A stretch of 64,000 nt of DNA from JBDREC01 sp043820105 [NCBI: Pseudomonadota bacterium] (GTDB lineage Bacteria > Bdellovibrionota_F > JAHFAK01), in contig JBDREC010000088.1 in the NCBI GenBank assembly GCA_043820105.1, positions 40,133 to 104,132 of the forward strand. Reading direction: 5' to 3'. A program made the translations under genes and the position numbers. The notes beneath the pieces were generated by a model, which saw only the letters and a program-made list of their open reading frames with translations, was not told where the DNA came from and searched no databases. Shown piece by piece: positions 55,408-64,000 of the stretch (its first letter is position 1; every line of letters starts with the position of its first letter).

Positions 55408-57963
55408 CTATGCCTTTAAAAAGTCGAAATCAAGTTTGCTTTGGAAGTTTGAAATTTGGGAAAAGCTATTTTGAAGCATTACTCTTTCCATGTGAGTTAA
55501 GCGGGATAGATGAATATTATTATTGGGTTTTTCACCCTCATTCATTTTTCTTGCTTGTTTTGCAAACCTAACTTGCATCAAATAATTATAAACCTGCATA
55601 GCTTCTTGATAATCTGTTTTGTTTAATGCACCTTTTTCAAAAAGTTTTTCAAGTCTGTTAATTGTGTTTGTTTGAAATATATTATTTTGAAGAGCATAAA
55701 TCCGTGCATATTCTATCAAAGGTCTTATTGCCTTTTTAATATTAAAGATTTCCTCATTATCCTCACTTTTTTCAGCTGAGATTTTCCCAAAAATATTTAA
55801 AGGTGGCTTTGAAAGCATTGCATTTGTAGCGAGGTTTCGAAAAAATGTATTATTTGCCTTTAGTTTATCAGAAATAGTATTTTTAATTTCTTCAATAAAT
55901 TCATCATTTCCGTATATGCACCTAAAATCAAAGAATATGCTTAATTGTAACAAATCTTTTGGATCGGAATTTTCGATCCATTTGCTAAAATATTCTTTCC
56001 ATACAGAAATTGGCTGGCACCAATTTAAATTTTTAGCCATTATTTCACCTGTGCAAAATGAATAGCCAGCTTTATCTAAATTAGTGCAAACAAGCTCACC
56101 TAATTTTAAAAAATAATTTTGATAAGCTTCTGGATTTTCGGTTGAATCATCATAAATAAAAGCATTATCCTGGTCTGTAACAAGGGTTTGCTCCTGGCGA
56201 CCTTCGCTTCCCAAAGCTATGAAAGCAAAGTCGCATGGAGCATTGCCAAGCTCAGCTATTGCAAACTTAATTAATTTTACTGTAATTGAATCTGATATGG
56301 TTGTTATAATTCTTGTTATGTTTTTTGACATGGCTCCTGATTCAATTAAAGTTTTTACGAGCATTGGAAGTTGCTTATGATAATCAACAATTTCAGCAAC
56401 TGTTTTTGCTTTCTTTATTTCTTGAAGTAAAATTGTTGGTGAATATGATTTTAGTTTTAAAAGCTCCTTGTTTTCTAAAACACTTAAAATTTCATTACTA
56501 TCACTTTTAACAACAATATGACCTATGTTATTTTCCTGCATTTTAATAGATGCTTCAAAACTTAGAGCTCTGTCTGAAATTGAGATAAGGGGGGTTGAAG
56601 CAAGCCCAGCTATGCTTGAATTTAAATTCAAACTTTGTGAAAATATTTTATTTCTAAAATCTTTATCAGTAACAATTCCAATATAATTTTCTTCTTTATC
56701 CTTAATTAAAATCGAGCTTTTATCCATTTTCTTCATAAGCTCAGCAGTTTCCTTGATTGAAGCTGATGAAGCAATTTCAATAAAGTCTTCAAAAAAATCT
56801 TTAACAGGTTTATTAAGATATAAAAGCTCTGTCTGAAGCTGAGATAATATCTCATCTCTTTGTCTATCTATCTTTCTTTGTTCAACTTGCTTATTAAGAC
56901 TAAGGTCCTTAAAATTCATGACAATTGTATTTTTTCCATGAAAAACGATCTTTGAGGTATTGAGAATTACAGGAACTTCAGCGAAATCTTTCTTTTTAAG
57001 TATGACTTCATAATCATTAAAAAGTTCTTTATTTGAATTTCCTTTTAAAAAGGCATCCAAGTTCTTTCGCCAAATTTTGCTGTCTTCATATTCTGTCACA
57101 ATGATGTCATCAATTGTAAGTAAATTAAATTCACTTCGACTGTAATCTAAAAGCTCAAGCAAGGTTTGGTTTGGGTAAAGGTTTTTGCCATCAAGCAAAA
57201 TCATCGTTCCTTCTGATGAAACGCTAGCCAGTGCTTTATATTTTTCCTTTGATTCTTTAAGCTTAATTTCTGCCTCAAGTTTTTTGCTTTCAATTGAAAA
57301 ACTTTGCTTCATTATGAACAATAAAAATAAGGCAAGGCTTAAGCAAATTAGACCTGAAATATTAACAAGGCTTTTTGTAAGACTTGAAATTTCTAACTTA
57401 ACATCTTCAATATAAATTCCAGTTCCCACAATCCAATTCCAATCATTAAACCTTTTTACATAAGAAAGTTTTGGAACAATCTTGTTTGCATCATCCTTCC
57501 ATTGCCACATGTAATTCACATAGGCCTGACCCTTTTCCTTTGTTGCATTTACAAACTCAACAAAAAATTTCTTGCCAGCCTTATCTTCAAAGCTTGACAG
57601 GTCCTTTCCATTGAGGTCTTTTCTATAAGGATGCATAATCATTTTTGGGATTAAATCATTTATCCAAAAATAATCCTTATTTTCATCCCCGTATCTAAGA
57701 GCTTCGATTTCTAAGATCGCCATTTGTTGAGCTTTTTTTAATTCTAAATTACCAAGCTTGTTTTCATTTGAATATTTATTCAAAATCGAAACAGCGCTAT
57801 TTGTGAGCTGCATTATCATTTCCTGCTTCTTTCTCATAATCATATCTTCATACTTAGGAATAATGATATAAAAAATTGAAGAAACGAATAAAACAATGGC
57901 AAGTAATGTTGGAAAAATGATCTTAAAAAAGAATCCTTTTAAACTCTTATATTTAGCTGTCAT
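55408..57963 (-). CDS. Cache-PAS-CBS-DUF294 signalling protein
   Basis: 851 residues. Helix (14-36), a periplasmic single Cache domain (about 40-195: DYFWINDLIPKMIMHPY, WNWIVGTGIYIEDV), second helix (about 200-218), a PAS-like region (245-355), a CBS pair (about 395-505), then a DUF294 nucleotidyltransferase domain with GSEGRQE (585-591) and Asp597/Asp599, and a DUF294 C-terminal domain. Cache domains often bind small carboxylates. DUF294-CBS proteins commonly sit next to ActP-type symporters and probably regulate them. The stop lies 122 bp before the small subunit gene. Confidence 0.9.
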   Translation of the reverse strand: MTAKYKSLKGFFFKIIFPTLLAIVLFVSSIFYIIIPKYEDMIMRKKQEMIMQLTNSAVSILNKYSNENKLGNLELKKAQQMAILEIEALRYGDENKDYFWINDLIPKMIMHPYRKDLNGKDLSSFEDKAGKKFFVEFVNATKEKGQAYVNYMWQWKDDANKIVPKLSYVKRFNDWNWIVGTGIYIEDVKLEISSLTKSLVNISGLICLSLALFLLFIMKQSFSIESKKLEAEIKLKESKEKYKALASVSSEGTMILLDGKNLYPNQTLLELLDYSRSEFNLLTIDDIIVTEYEDSKIWRKNLDAFLKGNSNKELFNDYEVILKKKDFAEVPVILNTSKIVFHGKNTIVMNFKDLSLNKQVEQRKIDRQRDEILSQLQTELLYLNKPVKDFFEDFIEIASSASIKETAELMKKMDKSSILIKDKEENYIGIVTDKDFRNKIFSQSLNLNSSIAGLASTPLISISDRALSFEASIKMQENNIGHIVVKSDSNEILSVLENKELLKLKSYSPTILLQEIKKAKTVAEIVDYHKQLPMLVKTLIESGAMSKNITRIITTISDSITVKLIKFAIAELGNAPCDFAFIALGSEGRQEQTLVTDQDNAFIYDDSTENPEAYQNYFLKLGELVCTNLDKAGYSFCTGEIMAKNLNWCQPISVWKEYFSKWIENSDPKDLLQLSIFFDFRCIYGNDEFIEEIKNTISDKLKANNTFFRNLATNAMLSKPPLNIFGKISAEKSEDNEEIFNIKKAIRPLIEYARIYALQNNIFQTNTINRLEKLFEKGALNKTDYQEAMQVYNYLMQVRFAKQARKMNEGEKPNNNIHLSRLTHMERVMLQNSFSQISNFQSKLDFDFLKA

Positions 57964-58804
57964 CTCTAACCCCCCTCACAAACGAAGAAAGTTCACTTAA
58001 AGTGCTTTTTTTATCTTTGTAATCTGTAAAAGATTCTGGAAATACTTCTAAAGTAATAGCGCCACTATAATTATCATTTTTTAATCTTCTAATAAGACAT
58101 GAAAGCGGCTGGGATCCTTTTCCTGGAAAACGATGTTCCTTTTTAAAAAAATCTGACACATGCAAATGAATAATTTTATCTTTTAATTTTTCATAATAAA
58201 CTAAAATATCATGTCCTGTTGTAGCTACATGTGTTGTATCAAAAGTTAGGTGATCAAAGAAAGTAATATTTTCAGGCTTGTTTAATGAATAATTTATTTC
58301 TTTGCTTCTTAAAAGATAATTTTTAAAGGCTTTGATTGTTTTAAGGCTATCAACCTTTGAAAAATATTTTTTATATGAATTATTGAAAATTGGAAACATT
58401 CCTAAAAAAGGATAAACTTCTGGCATGTTTTCAACTGCTAATTTTATGCTTGTTTCGGCCTGGATTTTAGGGATATTTTCTTTTTGCCATTTAATTACTT
58501 CACAAGCTACCCCAACATGAATAACAACAGTTGAAACATCAAACTCTTTAGCAATTTCTAAAGTTTTATAAATCCTTTCCCCAGGATGATTTGGCCACGA
58601 ATCAATATCCCAAAAGTAAAATGGTTCGTGAATTATCTTAACTGGTTGATTGAATTTATGGGAAATTTTTTTTATTTCATTAACTGACTTAAGGCTTTTT
58701 CCCCAAATAAGCTCTACTCCATCAAATCCTGCTTTGGCTGAAATTTCAAAAATCTCTTCTAGGGGATATTTAAAAAGACTGCCTGTAGATAATAATATTT
58801 CCAT
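57953..58804 (-). CDS. Sugar phosphate isomerase/epimerase (TIM barrel)
   Basis: 283 residues. AP-endonuclease-2-like TIM barrel: GFDGVELIWG, VKIIHEPFYF, TVVIHVGVACE, AVENMPEVYPF, FDTTHVATTGHD, IIHLHVSDFFKKEHRFPGKG and ALEVFPESF. Metal-binding His, Glu and Asp residues are in their usual places. The substrate is unknown, probably a keto-sugar. It overlaps the DUF294 gene by 11 bp, so it heads that operon. Confidence 0.85.
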   Translation of the reverse strand: MEILLSTGSLFKYPLEEIFEISAKAGFDGVELIWGKSLKSVNEIKKISHKFNQPVKIIHEPFYFWDIDSWPNHPGERIYKTLEIAKEFDVSTVVIHVGVACEVIKWQKENIPKIQAETSIKLAVENMPEVYPFLGMFPIFNNSYKKYFSKVDSLKTIKAFKNYLLRSKEINYSLNKPENITFFDHLTFDTTHVATTGHDILVYYEKLKDKIIHLHVSDFFKKEHRFPGKGSQPLSCLIRRLKNDNYSGAITLEVFPESFTDYKDKKSTLSELSSFVRGVRDDS

Positions 58805-59045
58805 GAATTAATTAAAAACGAGAAAAGTTTTAATGTCAATTATGTATATAATCAAAGTTGTTGAAATTCAAGCAAAAATAGACCAAACGCGTCATAACAA
58901 AATGTGTTGTCTGAAATCTGTTTTTATAATATTTCAAATGTCCGTCTGACTCTTTTACTAATTTTCTTGATAAAAAAAACAGCTTTCAATAACCTACTTT
59001 TAAAATAAGAACTATGCGAGCGTTCATAAAAAAAAGGAGACTTGA
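58805..59045. other. Divergent intergenic region
   Basis: 241 bp between the epimerase and the small membrane protein. No palindromic operator, sigma-54 promoter or repeat array was seen. Confidence 0.5.
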
Positions 59046-59264
59046 ATGAAATTCCTAAAGTACCTTGGTGTTATTCTTAACATCACCTGCGCGATTCCTG
59101 TTGTTTTTTTTCTTACTGTTGGTGGTGAACTTATAACAGTTTATCAGTATGTTGGTTCAGTTTTTCTATTTTTCTTTCTTGGACTTAACATATTTTTAAT
59201 TTTATTTCTGCCTTCTTCTGGCATGAAACCTGTCAGTTCAGACAATAAAAAGCAGCAGAACTAA
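59046..59264 (+). CDS. Small two-helix membrane protein
   Basis: 72 residues with AAAGGAG upstream of ATG 59046. Two hydrophobic helices (about 5-28 and 35-55) joined by a short loop, and a polar tail. It lies 13 bp before the MATE gene and is probably cotranscribed. No family was recognised. Confidence 0.68.
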   Translation: MKFLKYLGVILNITCAIPVVFFLTVGGELITVYQYVGSVFLFFFLGLNIFLILFLPSSGMKPVSSDNKKQQN

Positions 59265-59277
59265 AATAAATTTAATA

Positions 59278-60624
59278 ATGCCAAACAACGACATTGACAT
59301 AAAAGCAGGCTACAAACAGGTCTTTATCATTGCCTACCCTGTTATGTTTTCAATGATAGCCAACTCCCTGCACCATTTAACTGACACCTATTTTCTAGGA
59401 ATGGTAAATTCAGCCCAGCAAGGGGCTTCAGGCCTGGGTGGCACACTCACCTGGACAACCTTTTGTTTGTTTGTTGGGACTATCAATGTCATTATCACAT
59501 TCACTTCTCAAAGCTATGGTGCAAAAAAATTTAAAGAATGTGCTAAACCCTTTTGGATTGGAATTTGGTTTTCTATATTTGCGGGATTTATTACGGCTGG
59601 CCTTATACTTTTCTTGCCAGCACTGATCAAACTAATAACTCCTCAAAAAGAAATCATCAGGCCTTTTTATCTTTTTACTTCAATAAAACTTGCTGGATCT
59701 ATATTTGTTTATTTTAATTTTGCTTTTGTTAATTTTTTCAATGGTCTTGGAAAAACTAAAATTCCAATGTTTATTGGTATTTTTACAAACCTTTTAAATG
59801 TCTTTTTGGACTGGCTTTTGATTTTTGGAAACTGGGGCTTTCCTCGCCTTGAAATCGCTGGAGCCGCCTGGGGAACCATTATCTCTATTGCCGCTGGAAA
59901 CATTATTTTATTTTTTATTTTTTCAGCTCCAAAAATGAAGGAGACATTTGCAACAACAAATATCTATTTTCCTTCGATAAAAGAAATAAAAAGATTTTTA
60001 AATATTGGGTTTCCAATTGGCATTCAAATGTGCCTTGGAATGCTAGCCTGGTTTACTTTTTATTCAATGATTTCAAATATGGGGGTTGCCCAGCTAGCTG
60101 CGAACAGCATTATTTTAACAATTTGCATGGTTTCGTTTATGCCTGGACATGGTCTATCAATCGCTGCTAACACCCTGGTTGGCAGATATATTGGAGCAGG
60201 GAGACTGGACCTTGCCAGACAATCTGCTTATACAGCAATAAAACTGGCCATGATTATAATGTCTCTAGCTGGTCTATGTTTTCTATTATTCAGACAGCAA
60301 TTAATGGAATTATTTTCAAAAGATCCTGAAGTTATTTATTATGGATCAAAAATTTTAATGATAGCAGCAGCCTTTCAGATAGCTGACGCGATTCAAGGAA
60401 CAACTTCAGGAGCCCTAAAGGGCGCTGGTGACACCAAATACCCCATGTATCTTTCTATAATATTTGCCTGGACCATATTTGTTCCTTTTATTTATATATT
60501 TGGATTTGTTTTTGGATATGGAGTCATAGGAGCGTGGTTTTCAACCTTTATATACTTTACCCTTCTTGCAATCAGCTATTTACTAAGATTTAAAAATGGT
60601 CCATGGGAGAAGATTAAGATTTAA
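59278..60624 (+). CDS. MATE-family efflux transporter
   Basis: 448 residues with twelve membrane helices in two related halves: LHHLTDTYFLGMVNSAQQGA, GLGKTKIPMFIGIFTNLLNV and FLDWLLIFG, then GHGLSIAANTLVGRYIGAGR and SGALKGAGDTKYPMY. MATE proteins export cationic drugs or metabolites with sodium or proton influx. The normal length supports an intact protein. It overlaps the convergent lipoprotein gene by 4 bp. Confidence 0.93.
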   Translation: MPNNDIDIKAGYKQVFIIAYPVMFSMIANSLHHLTDTYFLGMVNSAQQGASGLGGTLTWTTFCLFVGTINVIITFTSQSYGAKKFKECAKPFWIGIWFSIFAGFITAGLILFLPALIKLITPQKEIIRPFYLFTSIKLAGSIFVYFNFAFVNFFNGLGKTKIPMFIGIFTNLLNVFLDWLLIFGNWGFPRLEIAGAAWGTIISIAAGNIILFFIFSAPKMKETFATTNIYFPSIKEIKRFLNIGFPIGIQMCLGMLAWFTFYSMISNMGVAQLAANSIILTICMVSFMPGHGLSIAANTLVGRYIGAGRLDLARQSAYTAIKLAMIIMSLAGLCFLLFRQQLMELFSKDPEVIYYGSKILMIAAAFQIADAIQGTTSGALKGAGDTKYPMYLSIIFAWTIFVPFIYIFGFVFGYGVIGAWFSTFIYFTLLAISYLLRFKNGPWEKIKI

Positions 60625-62216
60625 TGAGTAACAGTAAAGTCAATCTCCTGATCAAGGGAAATTAAGCTAGGTTCAAGTGATAAACCGTAACTATCAGCCA
60701 TATCTTCCAAGGTAACATGATCAACAGCATCAAGCAAGGTTTGATATGAGGAATCAACCTCTTCTTCATTTCCGCTTAAATCAAATGACAATGGATTTTG
60801 GTAAAGCAGGTAATTGTAACCACAAGTATCACTATTAGCCAGTTCATTTTCCGAATCCTCACAAATTTCTTCAAAATAATTGACAAGGTCAGTGCGCACT
60901 TCCTCCCAATATTGATCGAATGTAAGCGAATCCTGCAAACTGCCCTCTAAATCAATCCCCCTGTCACAAAAATCATAACTTGTTGAAATTGAAGCAGCAC
61001 TAAAATCAGCATTTGTAGTCTCACAAATATTTGCAGAAGTAACTTGCCAAACAGTCCAATTTTCACTTCCTTCAGTAGCACTATAGTCTTCAAAAATATC
61101 TGCACTTTCGTCCAGGCCCGATGAAACCAGGTTTTCAAGATCGTAAAATTCTCCATAATTCATGATAAGATAATTTTCATCAAGGTCTATAATGCTATTT
61201 GTAATGTATGCTGTCTGATATGAAGAGTTACCAATAAAATAAGTCTGCTTCGCATACCTCATTGTTTTGGCAGCTTCATCAGTTGGATTACTTATTTCAA
61301 GATAATTGTTTGAATAGCCGGTTGTATCATCTGTTGATAGGTCAAAAAGCTTTTTGAAAGTTATTTTACCATCTGTTGCTTTTGTAAAGGACAAACTAGA
61401 GAGCGTTAAATATGTAGTTTCAACAAAATCATTGGCTAAAATTTCTGAATTTTTATCTTTTAAAGAGGAATATGTATAAGAAGTCAGATTTCCGCTTGAA
61501 TTAATATTAAACAAGAAATTTGTAACCTGCTGATAATAAAATTCTTCCTCTGTGTATGTTGAAATTGAATACTGATAGGTGTCGCTGGAAGATAATGATA
61601 AAACAATAAGCTGAGGATAATTCTGACTAATTACATTATCAAAACTATCGTCAACTTCAATATAAATAGAATCACCAGTTATTGGGCCATAATCTGCCAT
61701 AATTACATCTATATCATAATAAAATAATAAATGAACCAGCTCAAGCCACTCCTCATTTACTTCTTCTATGCTTTCACCTAAAAAACCCCATGCAGGATCT
61801 GTAATATAAGGCCAAAAATTATCCCCATATAAAAAATTCAAATTGCCGTTTGTTGTAGCCAGCTCACTATCATTAACCGGAAAAGGAAAACTTTCACCCT
61901 CATGCAAAGACGAAAAATCAGAACTTGAAATATTTACCCTTGCATATTCAATAGTTGTTGTTGAATTAGTGCTGTCATCATCAGAAGTTTCATCAGATTC
62001 AGACTCTGTTTCTGTATCAATAGATGCAGCATCTCCACCTTCAGCTGTACTACCATCTGTTGATTCTTCTCCAGCATTGTCACCTGAATCACCAGAACCC
62101 TGGTCACTATTACTAGGCCCATTTCCATTGTCAGCAGTCAAACAAGAATTAAAAATAAACAGTGAAAATATAATTATTAGAACTAAATATAGGATTTTTT
62201 TGAATAAACTTAACAT
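60621..62216 (-). CDS. Acidic lipoprotein of unknown function
   Basis: 531 residues from ATG 62216, with GGAGAGG five bases upstream; a GTG at 62222 would overlap that site. Lipobox FNSC. Residues about 27-90 are a low-complexity Gly/Ser/Asp/Glu linker (SGDSGDNAGEEST). The rest is a beta-rich, Ser/Thr/Tyr-rich extracellular-style domain with few basic residues and a cysteine-bearing segment (ICEDSENELANSDTCGYN). No family was recognised. In style it is like the DUF2341 and 505-residue surface proteins. Confidence 0.72.
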   Translation of the reverse strand: MLSLFKKILYLVLIIIFSLFIFNSCLTADNGNGPSNSDQGSGDSGDNAGEESTDGSTAEGGDAASIDTETESESDETSDDDSTNSTTTIEYARVNISSSDFSSLHEGESFPFPVNDSELATTNGNLNFLYGDNFWPYITDPAWGFLGESIEEVNEEWLELVHLLFYYDIDVIMADYGPITGDSIYIEVDDSFDNVISQNYPQLIVLSLSSSDTYQYSISTYTEEEFYYQQVTNFLFNINSSGNLTSYTYSSLKDKNSEILANDFVETTYLTLSSLSFTKATDGKITFKKLFDLSTDDTTGYSNNYLEISNPTDEAAKTMRYAKQTYFIGNSSYQTAYITNSIIDLDENYLIMNYGEFYDLENLVSSGLDESADIFEDYSATEGSENWTVWQVTSANICETTNADFSAASISTSYDFCDRGIDLEGSLQDSLTFDQYWEEVRTDLVNYFEEICEDSENELANSDTCGYNYLLYQNPLSFDLSGNEEEVDSSYQTLLDAVDHVTLEDMADSYGLSLEPSLISLDQEIDFTVTH

Positions 62217-62375
62217 ATCCACCTCTCCCCTTGTATATATTTCTTCGAAAAAAGTTATACCCTATTAAAACAAAAAGCCTTTTTATTATATCAAAGACTT
62301 ATTGGAAAATATGTGCATTTGATCACAATACTCATTATTATAGTATAATTTTGAAAGAAAATTAAGAAATTTTTT

Positions 62376-63179
62376 TTATTTCTCTTTTAGCCAAAGCTCT
62401 TCAAAAGCGTTTAAGAGATTATTCTGAAAAATCGGATCATCAATGGCGCTTTCAATTAATCCTAGATAGGCATGCAAATTTGATATTTCATTAAAATCAT
62501 CAATTCCAGCCAAAACGAGTTCTTCTTCAGCAAACAACTTCAAAGGATCAATATTATTTTTTGCAATATCATATAATAATATTGCGCTATCAAATTGGGT
62601 CGGGCCATTTTCTGCTCTTCTTTGGAAAAATTCATCAGCAAGCATAAATAAAGCAGGGATCTCTGCATCGCCCATGCCTAAATTGTCTATAATTTTAATT
62701 GGTTGTGAGGCAGGCTTTGAACCAGAATATCCCGGCCTAGGTCCAGCACAATTATCCGCGTAGCCTGAAGCACCACAGCCTCTACCTTTTGTACCCAAAC
62801 CTCCAAAGCCAGAGGCTGAAGCTCCACCACCAAGACCTGATCCTCTTGAACCCAAACCTCCACTGCCAAACTGAATGCCTTTTGCGCCAATAAGTCCCCC
62901 AATTCCACCTAATAAGTCAGAATTCAAGCCATATGAGCTGAATACCTCTTCCAGCTCTCCACCATCTCGAAATGCTGCATGTAAACCGGAACTTTCAGCA
63001 ATAATTTTATTAATATCGCGTTTGTCCGCTTCTCTCTTGTATGCAGGTGCCCTTTCCAGTTTTATAGGATCGCAGTGTGTATCAGCCATTAATGAAAAAA
63101 ACAGGTTGCTAATAAAAAATGCTCCTACTGCAAAAGTTAAAATAGTGTTTTTGAATTTTGTCTGTTTTGTAATAAGCAT
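62376..63179 (-). CDS. Exported protein with Gly-rich AgmX-like repeat
   Basis: 267 residues from ATG 63179, with GGAG six bases upstream. Signal peptide ends near LMADTHCD. A Gly-rich core (about 88-150) has two related blocks, GSGGLGSRGSGLGGG and GFGGLGTKGRGCGASGY, resembling the Gly-rich motifs of AgmX/PglI-type proteins in gliding and adventurous motility. Flanks are helical (LHAAFRDGGELEEVFSSYGL and the C-terminal third, with YLGLIESAIDDPIFQNNLLN). Assignment to that family is tentative. Confidence 0.62.
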   Translation of the reverse strand: MLITKQTKFKNTILTFAVGAFFISNLFFSLMADTHCDPIKLERAPAYKREADKRDINKIIAESSGLHAAFRDGGELEEVFSSYGLNSDLLGGIGGLIGAKGIQFGSGGLGSRGSGLGGGASASGFGGLGTKGRGCGASGYADNCAGPRPGYSGSKPASQPIKIIDNLGMGDAEIPALFMLADEFFQRRAENGPTQFDSAILLYDIAKNNIDPLKLFAEEELVLAGIDDFNEISNLHAYLGLIESAIDDPIFQNNLLNAFEELWLKEK

Positions 63180-63190
63180 AGAGGTCTCCA

Positions 63191-63224
63191 AGCATATTAA
63201 TAATTGATTTTGTTCTAATATGCT
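63191..63224. promoter_or_regulatory. 9-bp inverted repeat upstream of 62376-63179
   Basis: AGCATATTA (63191-63199) and TAATATGCT (63216-63224) are perfect complements around 16 bp, overlapping the ribosome-site region. It could be an operator or a leader hairpin that controls translation. Confidence 0.5.
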
Positions 63225-63553
63225 CGGAATTTTTTATAAAATAGCTAGATTCTAAGCGAAAAACATAGATTTTTATCCCCAAAACATAAAAATCTTTATT
63301 TTCATTCGCAAATATTGTACCAAAGATTTTAAAATTACCAGCCACGCCATAAAACTCATCGAAAACAATACGTTATGCAATGTCATCAAGCTTTTTATTA
63401 AAAACCATTTAGCCGTTCACACACATTCTTCTCAAATCCGAAAAATCTGATAGATATCACACAATATTTAAACCTTTTATTAATTGGTACTATTAAAATT
63501 CCTTAACACTTATAAACTTTGAAGGTGCCTGGAAATCCAAATAAAAGGCGCCT

Positions 63554-63840
63554 ATGGAAAAGAAAAAATAACCTTTATTGGATAAAAGGAACTAATTAAG
63601 AACAAAAAAGCTACAGGACGAGCTCTGGATAAAGTTGACTTTGAATAACCAATAGACAAAAATGCTGAAACAAAAGGAAAATCCTTTCTTAAAATCGATT
63701 CTTTTCAGACTGGCAAAATCGATATCGTCCTTGTAGCCAGAGAAGGCAACACCGCCTGTCAAATACTAGGCAGTAAAAACGCACCATTCCATTCAGTCGT
63801 CGTCGGAATTGTAGATGATATATGTTTTTCAGCCGTTTGA
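63554..63840 (+). pseudogene. Decayed gene with two in-frame TAA stops
   Basis: One frame reads KITFIG-stop-KELIKNKKATGRALDKVDFE-stop-PIDKNAETKGKSFLKID and on through GKIDIVLVAREGNT and APFHSVVVGIVDDI to TGA at 63838. The stops at 63583 and 63646 are each one base from Tyr codons. A 1-bp shift near 63560 would add MEKK from ATG 63554. Codons such as GTC, ATC and GCC are more G+C-rich than in neighbouring genes, so it may be of foreign origin. The family was not recognised. Confidence 0.5.
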
Positions 63841-63852
63841 CAAAAATTGTCA
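63838..63852. promoter_or_regulatory. Palindromic operator 3
   Basis: TGACAAAAATTGTCA, identical to operator 2 upstream of the pilin. A lone TGTCA half-site follows at 63860-63864. Confidence 0.75.
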
Positions 63853-63899
63853 CCCTGCCTGTCAATTTTATTCCAATAATTACAACCCCTTAAAAAAGG

Positions 63900-63914
63900 T
63901 GACAATTTTTGTCA
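63900..63914. promoter_or_regulatory. Palindromic operator 4
   Basis: TGACAATTTTTGTCA, centre 62 bp after operator 3. This nearly repeats the 64-bp spacing of the pilin pair. Confidence 0.75.
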
Positions 63915-63921
63915 CGCGGCC

Positions 63922-63936
63922 TGACAAAATTTGTCA
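63922..63936. promoter_or_regulatory. Palindromic operator 5
   Basis: TGACAAAATTTGTCA, the same sequence as operator 1. Centre is 22 bp (two turns) from operator 4. Confidence 0.75.
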
Positions 63937-64000
63937 CTTTTTGCGTTTTACAGTTTTTTCTCAATTTTGCTTTTCAATAAAATGTAATATCTATTGTTCA

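Larger units (their letters stand above)
63225..64000. other. Right-edge noncoding region
   Basis: About 775 bp without an intact gene. It holds a decayed coding frame (63554-63840) and a cluster of palindromic operators (63838-63936). The operators should serve a gene beyond the window edge; no complete sigma-54 promoter is visible before 64000. Confidence 0.65.

Noticed and set aside
60665-60690. tRNA T-loop-like GGTTCAAGT
   Set aside because: No cloverleaf can be built around it, and it is within a lipoprotein gene.
63937-64000. Sigma-54 promoter after operators 4 and 5
   Set aside because: No GG with a correctly spaced GC is present before the window ends; the promoter, if any, is outside.

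Overview
This AT-rich window (roughly one third G+C by eye) reads as chromosome of a Gram-negative bacterium. Evidence for two membranes is a run of predicted lipoproteins, outer-membrane beta-barrel candidates and many secreted proteins. A type IV pilin with an N-terminus like those of Myxococcus and Geobacter, TadE/TadG-like pseudopilins and several sigma-54 (-24/-12) promoters suggest a deltaproteobacterium-like lineage, but there is no rRNA marker and I do not name a taxon. I saw no rRNA, tRNA, CRISPR array, transposase or phage gene.

Layout. 1-9653 is a surface and secretion region: a truncated DUF2341 lipoprotein, a type IV pilin behind a sigma-54 promoter and two palindromic operators, an uncharacterised exported protein, an M28 peptidase, small exported proteins, a frameshifted gene remnant and a B12-binding radical SAM protein. 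9650-24497 is the most unusual part. An 1149-residue exported orphan protein is divergent from three tandem copies of a two-gene unit (A1-B1, A2-B2, A3-B3). Each unit encodes two lipoproteins with a thrombospondin-type-3-like calcium loop. TadE, TadG-like and TadE-like genes follow, interrupted by a four-helix-bundle (23S rRNA IVP family) gene. 24611-52143 is mostly housekeeping: dapE-like, coaE, pyrG, fic, valS, an FHA-GGDEF cyclase, pgi, an NhaD-like antiporter, two stand-alone MshEN-type proteins, queG, xseB-ispA-dxs-dut, rpe-fmt-def, ispD, thiE-thiL and anmK. 52144-63840 holds a TPR protein, a sodium:solute symporter with an unusually long small subunit and a Cache-PAS-CBS-DUF294 regulator, a TIM-barrel epimerase, a MATE exporter, two exported proteins and a decayed gene.

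Two signals cut across the gene map. First, sigma-54 promoters (TGGCA-N6-TTGC spacing) precede the pilin, the 1149-residue protein, all three A-B units and two small exported proteins, so these probably form one co-regulated surface regulon. The palindrome TGACAAAATTTGTCA, a plausible activator site, lies upstream of the pilin and recurs in a cluster at the right edge. Second, tandem arrays with 7-bp (sometimes 8- or 6-bp) periods and several different unit sequences lie in many intergenic gaps, often as inverted pairs. Because 7 bp x 3 = 21 bp, such an array is translated as the same heptapeptide repeat in any frame. Several arrays are in fact inside genes, always in leaders or linkers, including the leaders of all three Tad-like genes. 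Comparing the three A-B units shows that arrays were inserted, and their unit sequence replaced, after the units duplicated.
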